From CAYIRQ01 sp964365905 (GTDB taxonomy: Bacteria; Patescibacteriota; Gracilibacteria; Peribacterales; Peribacteraceae), in contig CAYIRQ010000060.1 in NCBI GenBank assembly GCA_964365905.1, positions 1 through 9,439 of the forward strand: DNA of 9,439 nt, written 5' to 3'. Positions 5,522 through 9,439 of the stretch are shown piece after piece. Both the position numbers and the translations under genes were made by a program. Each line of letters starts with the position of its first letter. The stretch's first letter is position 1. The notes below the pieces were generated by a model. That model did not search any database and had not been told where the DNA came from. It worked only from the letters and a program-made list of their open reading frames with translations.

Positions 5522-6784
5522 ATGCGCAGAATCCTTCTCCTCATCCTTTCGCTCCTCGCGTTCCTCATGAGCGCGGCAGCGGCGCTCGCGCACAGCGGGC
5601 CGCATGGGGACGGGTACGATCCTCCGACACATGACACGGTCATGCACGTCTTTGTGCGCGAGGGATGTCCGCACTGTGCGGATTTCAAGGAATTCATGAA
5701 CAATTGGGGAGAGGACGCGCCGGATGTTACGTACTACGAGGTGACGGGCCTTGCGGTGCAGGAGCTCTTCGCCAAGGTGCAGCAGCGCATGCCGGGACTC
5801 CAACAGGGAGTGCCGACGATCATTCTCGATGGGCAGGTCGTCCAGGGGTACGACACGGACGAGACGACCGGGAAACGTGTGAAAGCAATGTACGATGCCT
5901 GCAGGGAGAGTGATGCAGGATGCATTACCTTTGACGAATTTCTTGCCGGAAAGGGCGCAAGTGGACTTGCGGCGAGCGCAGGCACGTGCAGCGGCGACCC
6001 GAGCAAGCCGTGCACCGCAAACTACAATGAAGAGCAATTCATTTTCGATTTCTGGTTCATCGGTAAAACAGATCTTCGAAATCTGTCTCTCCCCGTTCTT
6101 TCGATTGTCCTTGGAGGGCTCGATGGTTTTAACCCCTGTGCGATGTGGGTGCTCATTACGTTGCTTACTCTCCTCATCAATACGCGCTCGTGGCTGAAGA
6201 TCTGGGTGATCGGCGGGACGTTCCTGCTCGTCTCCGGAGTCATGTACTACCTCTTCATCGCGGCATGGCTCAACGTGTTTCTCCTCATCGGCTACAACCA
6301 CTGGGTCCAGAAAATGATTGGTGTTGTTGCGATTGCTGGTGGATCGTTCTACCTCTATGAAGCGTTCGGGAAGGATCCGAATGTCTGCAAAGTGTCAGAC
6401 TATCAGCGCCGGGCGAAGACGATCGAACGCATGAAGAGCGTCGTGTCCGCTGCGTCGTGGCCCGCGATGATCGTCGGGGTCGCGGTGCTTGCTGCTTCCG
6501 TGAACCTCATCGAGCTCGTCTGCACGGCGGGACTTCCTGCGATCTTCACACAGATTCTCGCCTTCAATCCCATCACGCACCTCGAGCGCTACATGTATCT
6601 GGGGCTCTACATCCTCACGTACATGATCGATGATCTCATTATTTTCTCGATTGCCATCGTGTCGCTGCACGCGACGGGATTCACGACGAAGTACCGGCGG
6701 TTCACGATGATCTTCGGAGGCGTACTCATGGCGGTTCTCGGCGTGCTGCTGATTTTCTTCCCGGAAGCACTGACGTTCCAGTAG
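5522..6784 (+). CDS. Secreted thioredoxin-like domain fused to a CcdA/DsbD-like membrane domain
   Basis: A 420-residue protein likely to move reducing equivalents across the membrane to thiols outside. Residues 1-23 are a signal peptide or anchor. Residues 38-145 are a thioredoxin/glutaredoxin-like domain with active site C49-P-H-C52 after a beta-strand (VMHVFVREG) and the cis-proline at V97-P98. Extra cysteines C127, C134, C156 and C164 lie in the domain end and linker. From about residue 190 there are six or so membrane helices, with NPC (C206) in the first and VNLIELVCTAG (C334) in a later helix; this pair matches the two membrane cysteines of CcdA/DsbD that relay electrons. DsbD has its domains in a different order and a second periplasmic domain; here one N-terminal domain suffices. 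It stands alone behind its own promoter. The direction of electron flow is inferred. Confidence 0.85.
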   Translation: MRRILLLILSLLAFLMSAAAALAHSGPHGDGYDPPTHDTVMHVFVREGCPHCADFKEFMNNWGEDAPDVTYYEVTGLAVQELFAKVQQRMPGLQQGVPTIILDGQVVQGYDTDETTGKRVKAMYDACRESDAGCITFDEFLAGKGASGLAASAGTCSGDPSKPCTANYNEEQFIFDFWFIGKTDLRNLSLPVLSIVLGGLDGFNPCAMWVLITLLTLLINTRSWLKIWVIGGTFLLVSGVMYYLFIAAWLNVFLLIGYNHWVQKMIGVVAIAGGSFYLYEAFGKDPNVCKVSDYQRRAKTIERMKSVVSAASWPAMIVGVAVLAASVNLIELVCTAGLPAIFTQILAFNPITHLERYMYLGLYILTYMIDDLIIFSIAIVSLHATGFTTKYRRFTMIFGGVLMAVLGVLLIFFPEALTFQ

Positions 6785-6805
6785 AAAAGTGGAAAGCAAA
6801 CATCT

Positions 6806-6916
6806 CTTCTCCCTGTGGGAGAAGGTGAGGATGAGGGGGTAACAGACATCCAACAGACAGTCTTTTTTTCATTGTTCATGTTCCCCTCACTCTCGCTCTC
6901 TCCCCATGGGAGAGAG
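6806..6916. repeat. Paired palindromic element, copy B
   Basis: Two related units face each other. The left begins with an eight-pair hairpin CTTCTCCC-TGT-GGGAGAAG (6806-6824) and runs into GTGAGGATGAGGGG. The right begins with CCCCTCACTC (6883-6892) and ends in the nine-pair hairpin CTCTCTCCC-CAT-GGGAGAGAG (6896-6916). About 44 bases between them include a T7 run (6863-6869) that is not directly preceded by a stem. The element fills the gap between the thioredoxin/CcdA-like stop and the trigger factor promoter, and shares both arms with copy A at 4038-4145. Confidence 0.7.
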
Positions 6917-6932
6917 TATCATTCAAAATTTG

Positions 6933-6941
6933 TGTTATGCT
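6933..6941 (+). promoter_or_regulatory. Extended -10 promoter for trigger factor
   Basis: TGTTATGCT fits an extended -10 (TGn plus TATGCT). It overlaps an in-frame upstream ATG (6937), which argues against that codon being the start, and lies ten bases before ATG 6952, leaving a leader of only a few bases. No clear -35 is seen. Confidence 0.5.
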
Positions 6942-6951
6942 GCATTGCCTC

Positions 6952-7788
6952 ATGAAGATTTCTTTCGAAACTCTCCCTCAGGCTCGTACCCGCGCGACGG
7001 TCGAAATACCGGAGGAGCGTGTGCTAAAAGCAGAAGAAGAAGCACTGCGTGCCTTGGGATCCAAGATCACCGTACAGGGGTTCAGGCCGGGCAATGCGCC
7101 ACTTCATGCCATCAGGGAGCGCGTGCCGGAGCGCGAACTGCAGGAAGAGATGGTGCAGCGGCTTCTTCCGGAACTTCTGCAATCCGTCATCACGCAAGCC
7201 AAGGTGACACCGATCATCCCGCCGCGCGTGGAACTTCGCTCGCGCACACCCTTCCTGCTCTTCATCACGCTTATTGCAAAACCCACAGTGATGATTTCTA
7301 CAAAAAAGCTGCAGAAGGATCTTGCGGATCGTCGCGCGACACAGATCGGAAAACCTCTCGAAGAAGAGGCACTTCTCGAGGCGGTTGCATCGCACATACA
7401 GGTGGAGCTTGCGCCGGAACTCATCGAGGATGCAGTGCGGGATCTTCTCGAACAGCAGGTTCGGCACCTTGCCGAACACGGCGCCACGTTCCAGGAGTGG
7501 CTTACGCAGAGCAAGAAAACTCTCGAGCAATTCATCGCAGAACTTCGTCCGCATGCGGAGAAACGATTACGCATCCGCTTCGGTGTGGGTGCACTCATGA
7601 CGGAATGGAAGTTCGAGGTGAGAGAGTCAGAGATGCAGGAAGCGGTCACTGCACTTCTTGCGCCACTTTCTGAAGAAGAGCGCACGAAGCTCCAGCCGCA
7701 CTACATTCCCGGCGCACGTGCCTATGAACAATTCCGCAGTCAAAAAATCGTGGAGAAGGTGATAGAGAGGTTGCAGAAGGGGACTTGA
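6952..7788 (+). CDS. tig: Trigger factor lacking the PPIase domain
   Basis: A 278-residue ribosome-bound chaperone, against about 430-450 for typical trigger factor. Residues 1-105 are the ribosome-binding domain, starting MKISFETLPQ and carrying the signature GFRPGNAP (43-50) that docks at the exit tunnel. After FLLFITLIAKPTVMI the sequence goes directly into the helical C-terminal chaperone domain (about 125-278), recognisable by LEEEALLEAVASHIQVELAP and the following EDAVRDLLEQQV. The FKBP-type prolyl isomerase domain normally between them is absent. In studied trigger factors that domain is dispensable for much of the chaperone activity, so this form is probably functional. ATG 6952 fits the family's N-terminus; ATG 6937 lies inside the -10 box. 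The gene converges with rel, the two stops being 46 bases apart. Confidence 0.9.
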   Translation: MKISFETLPQARTRATVEIPEERVLKAEEEALRALGSKITVQGFRPGNAPLHAIRERVPERELQEEMVQRLLPELLQSVITQAKVTPIIPPRVELRSRTPFLLFITLIAKPTVMISTKKLQKDLADRRATQIGKPLEEEALLEAVASHIQVELAPELIEDAVRDLLEQQVRHLAEHGATFQEWLTQSKKTLEQFIAELRPHAEKRLRIRFGVGALMTEWKFEVRESEMQEAVTALLAPLSEEERTKLQPHYIPGARAYEQFRSQKIVEKVIERLQKGT

Positions 7789-7789
7789 G

Positions 7790-7846
7790 TGTCATGGTGA
7801 GCCATGACATCCACCGTGTCGCACTTCGGCGAGCTCAGTGTGACAC
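7790..7846. repeat. Hairpins between the convergent tig and rel genes
   Basis: A perfect eight-pair hairpin TGTCATGG-TGAG-CCATGACA (7790-7809) begins two bases after the tig stop. A second stem GTGTCGCACT/AGTGTGACAC (7816-7825 with 7837-7846, nine of ten paired) spans the rel stop codon. Its core CACTTCGGCGAGCTCAGTG (7822-7840) resembles the common CCCTTCGRCAAGCTCAGGG palindrome (from memory). They could end transcription from both sides, but there is no T-run. Confidence 0.55.
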
Positions 7847-9439
7847 ATTTTCTCGCCACGCCGCCGTGATGCATCTCGAGGCATTCGCGTCCCGCAGCAT
7901 GCGGCAATTTTTGCGATGGACGGTGACGATGCCTCCCCGCGTAATGAAACCGAGGATGGGCGGGTGTTTCGCATCGGGAGCTTCGGGGTGGCAACACTTT
8001 GCAAAGCGGTGGGGGAGGGGGGTTTCCGCATCAAGCGCGATGAGCGTCCGGGCCGGAATGCTTTTTCCCTTCTTTTTCGTTGTCCGCCATTCCCGCTGCT
8101 CCGTTGCACGCGAGAGCCCTGCGAGTGTCTGCTTCAATGTCGGTGTTATCCGTTCCTGCTCGAGACGAAAGTATGTCCTCAACTTCGCTCGCGCATCGCT
8201 TGTGCGCACGATCTGCATCCACTGCTGGGATGGTCGCGGGATCGCACCTTTGAGGATCTCCACCATGTCGCCGTTCTCGAGAACGCGGTTGAGTGATGCG
8301 ATCGCGCCGTTCACCTTTGCCGATTTGAAGCAGAGACCGATATCCGTGTGGACCCGGAACGCGAAGTCGAGCGGTGTTGCTCCTTTCGGAAGTTCGATGG
8401 GGTCGCCCTGCGGTGTGAGCACGTAGATGTGATCGGTGAGCATTTCATTCAGTACGTCGCTGGGATTCTCCTTGGATCCGGACTTTTTGCTCAGTTGCTG
8501 AAGCGCGCGCAACCGTTCCCTCCAGACTTTCTGCCGCTGCGGTTCTTCGCGTCCTCCTTCCTTGTAATTCCAGTGCGCGGCGATTCCATATTCCGCCTCC
8601 TCATCCATCGCGTGTGTCCGGATCTGAATTTCCACGGGGAGGGAGGCATCCCGCGCATTGAGGCCGAGAATGGTCGTGTGGAGTGAGCGGTAGCCGTTCG
8701 GCTTTGGGAAGGCGATGTAATCCTTCATGTGGTGGAGAATCGGCCGGTAGATGCGGTGAATGAAGCCGAGGACCTGATAGCAATCTTCCACAGAGTCGAC
8801 GAGAATCCGGAGTCCGAAGAGATCATGGAGATCGGTGATCTTTGTCGTGCCCTTTTGCTGCATTTTCCGGAAGATGCTGTAGGGGTGTTTCTCCCGCCCG
8901 ATAATTTCGGCACGCCTTCCTTCCTTGAGGAGGGTTCGTTTGAGGGCACGCGCACTCTCGGAAGTGAAGGGGCCCTGCTGTCTGCGCAAGTTCTTGAGCG
9001 TTTGCTCAATCGTCTGTGCCTCCTCTGGATACAGGATGCCGAAGGCCAGCGTTTCGAGTGCGTACTTCAGAGAGTACACACCGAGGCGCGCGGAGAGTGG
9101 AGCGAACACATCGAGGACCTCCCGTGCGAGTGTCCGTCTCGTTTTCTCGTCAAAAGACTGGGGTTGCTCGAGCGCATGGAGGCGATTATGCAGCGCGACG
9201 AGAAGGACGCGGATGTCTTCCGAGAGCGCTTCGGTCATTTTTCGGAGATACGCCGTGGAGTAGGTGGGGGTCTTTCCCCAATTCCGTTCGAGCATCGCAA
9301 GGGTTGTGATCGTGCGGACGGTCCTCTTCCCGAAACGCCGCTCAATCGAGAGCATCTGTTCCTTCCCTTCAGCATATTGGAGCAACGCCGCGATCATCGT
9401 GTGCGCGCTCGGGCCGAGCTTGGCGCCGAAGCCGCCGCC
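7835..9439 (-). CDS. rel: RelA/SpoT (p)ppGpp synthetase, 5' end outside window
   Basis: The frame is open to the window edge (534 codons visible); positions below count from the internal ATG at 9397. The HD hydrolase region is recognisable but degenerate: LLQYAEGKEQ (Q7, Y8) stands where active proteins have LHDVVED, and LHNRLHAL (N71) replaces LADRLHNM. The synthetase domain looks intact: DLHDLFGLRILVDS (189-202), HHMKDYIAFPKPNGYRSLHT (222-241) and VEIQIRTHAMDEEAEYGIAAHW (E256). TGS follows (about 323-383, VYVLTPQGDPIELPKG-like, VEILKG), then a zinc-finger region with C468, C469, H494 and C498. It ends 22 residues later, without the ACT domain. Prediction: makes (p)ppGpp, cannot degrade it by this domain. 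The substrate-specificity motif, RxKD in bifunctional and ExDD in RelA-type enzymes, reads HMKD. Confidence 0.93.
   Translation of the reverse strand, partial: GGGFGAKLGPSAHTMIAALLQYAEGKEQMLSIERRFGKRTVRTITTLAMLERNWGKTPTYSTAYLRKMTEALSEDIRVLLVALHNRLHALEQPQSFDEKTRRTLAREVLDVFAPLSARLGVYSLKYALETLAFGILYPEEAQTIEQTLKNLRRQQGPFTSESARALKRTLLKEGRRAEIIGREKHPYSIFRKMQQKGTTKITDLHDLFGLRILVDSVEDCYQVLGFIHRIYRPILHHMKDYIAFPKPNGYRSLHTTILGLNARDASLPVEIQIRTHAMDEEAEYGIAAHWNYKEGGREEPQRQKVWRERLRALQQLSKKSGSKENPSDVLNEMLTDHIYVLTPQGDPIELPKGATPLDFAFRVHTDIGLCFKSAKVNGAIASLNRVLENGDMVEILKGAIPRPSQQWMQIVRTSDARAKLRTYFRLEQERITPTLKQTLAGLSRATEQREWRTTKKKGKSIPARTLIALDAETPLPHRFAKCCHPEAPDAKHPPILGFITRGGIVTVHRKNCRMLRDANASRCITAAWRENVSH

Noticed and set aside
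5507..6301. Minus-strand frame of 264 codons
   Set aside because: It is antisense to the thioredoxin/CcdA-like gene, which has a signal peptide, CPHC motif and promoter; the translation is rich in His, Arg and Glu with no fold visible.
6806..6870. Intrinsic terminator using the T7 run at 6863-6869
   Set aside because: The nearest perfect stem ends at 6824, about 39 bases before the T-run; the bases just before the run contain direct ACAGAC repeats, not a stem.
6906..7673. Plus-strand frame of 255 codons overlapping trigger factor
   Set aside because: Its translation is Ala/Gly/Thr/Arg-rich low complexity in the wrong frame of tig, and it begins inside the repeat element.
1..9439. UGA recoded as glycine
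   Set aside because: TGA ends the secreted protein, mntA, the lipoprotein, tig and rel at the expected ends, and no in-frame TGA is needed to extend a conserved domain.

Overview
The window looks like a stretch of chromosome from a member of the Candidate Phyla Radiation (Patescibacteria), possibly near the Peregrinibacteria/Peribacteria. This placement is an inference. It rests on a trigger factor without its prolyl-isomerase domain, little sign of Shine-Dalgarno sequences, -10 boxes placed so that transcripts would start at or next to the start codon, tRNAs with encoded CCA, and many short single-function genes. TGA ends several genes, so the UGA-to-glycine code of Gracilibacteria/Absconditabacteria is not in use. 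No phylogeny was run.

Layout. Positions 1-1451 (minus) hold a two-gene transcription unit: a small secreted Cys/His protein, then a membrane protein with an N-terminal heavy-metal-associated domain that runs off the left edge. Positions 1526-3210 (minus) form a more AT-rich block: the HepT/MntA HEPN-nucleotidyltransferase toxin-antitoxin pair, an aminoglycoside-phosphotransferase-like kinase and tRNA-Gly(GCC), which lies nine bases upstream of the kinase. Next come a small PsbP-like lipoprotein (minus), a 334-base intergenic region full of palindromic repeats, and an EamA-type transporter (minus). From 5271 the plus strand carries tRNA-Leu(UAA), a nested palindrome, a thioredoxin-like/CcdA-like membrane fusion, a second copy of the palindromic element, and a shortened trigger factor. 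The right end is a minus-strand RelA/SpoT protein cut by the window edge; it converges on the trigger factor.

Themes. Two loci concern envelope thiol or metal handling (HMA-DsbD-like plus a secreted Cys/His protein; thioredoxin plus CcdA-like). Two housekeeping proteins are reduced: a trigger factor without PPIase, and a Rel with a degenerate hydrolase motif and no ACT domain. The intergenic spaces carry several families of palindromes that look dispersed. I found no CRISPR array, transposase, phage gene, rRNA or riboswitch, and no convincing intrinsic terminator. I saw no clearly undescribed multi-gene system. The best leads are the leaderless promoter pattern, the paired palindromic element, the Cys/His secreted protein with its HMA partner, and the altered Rel.
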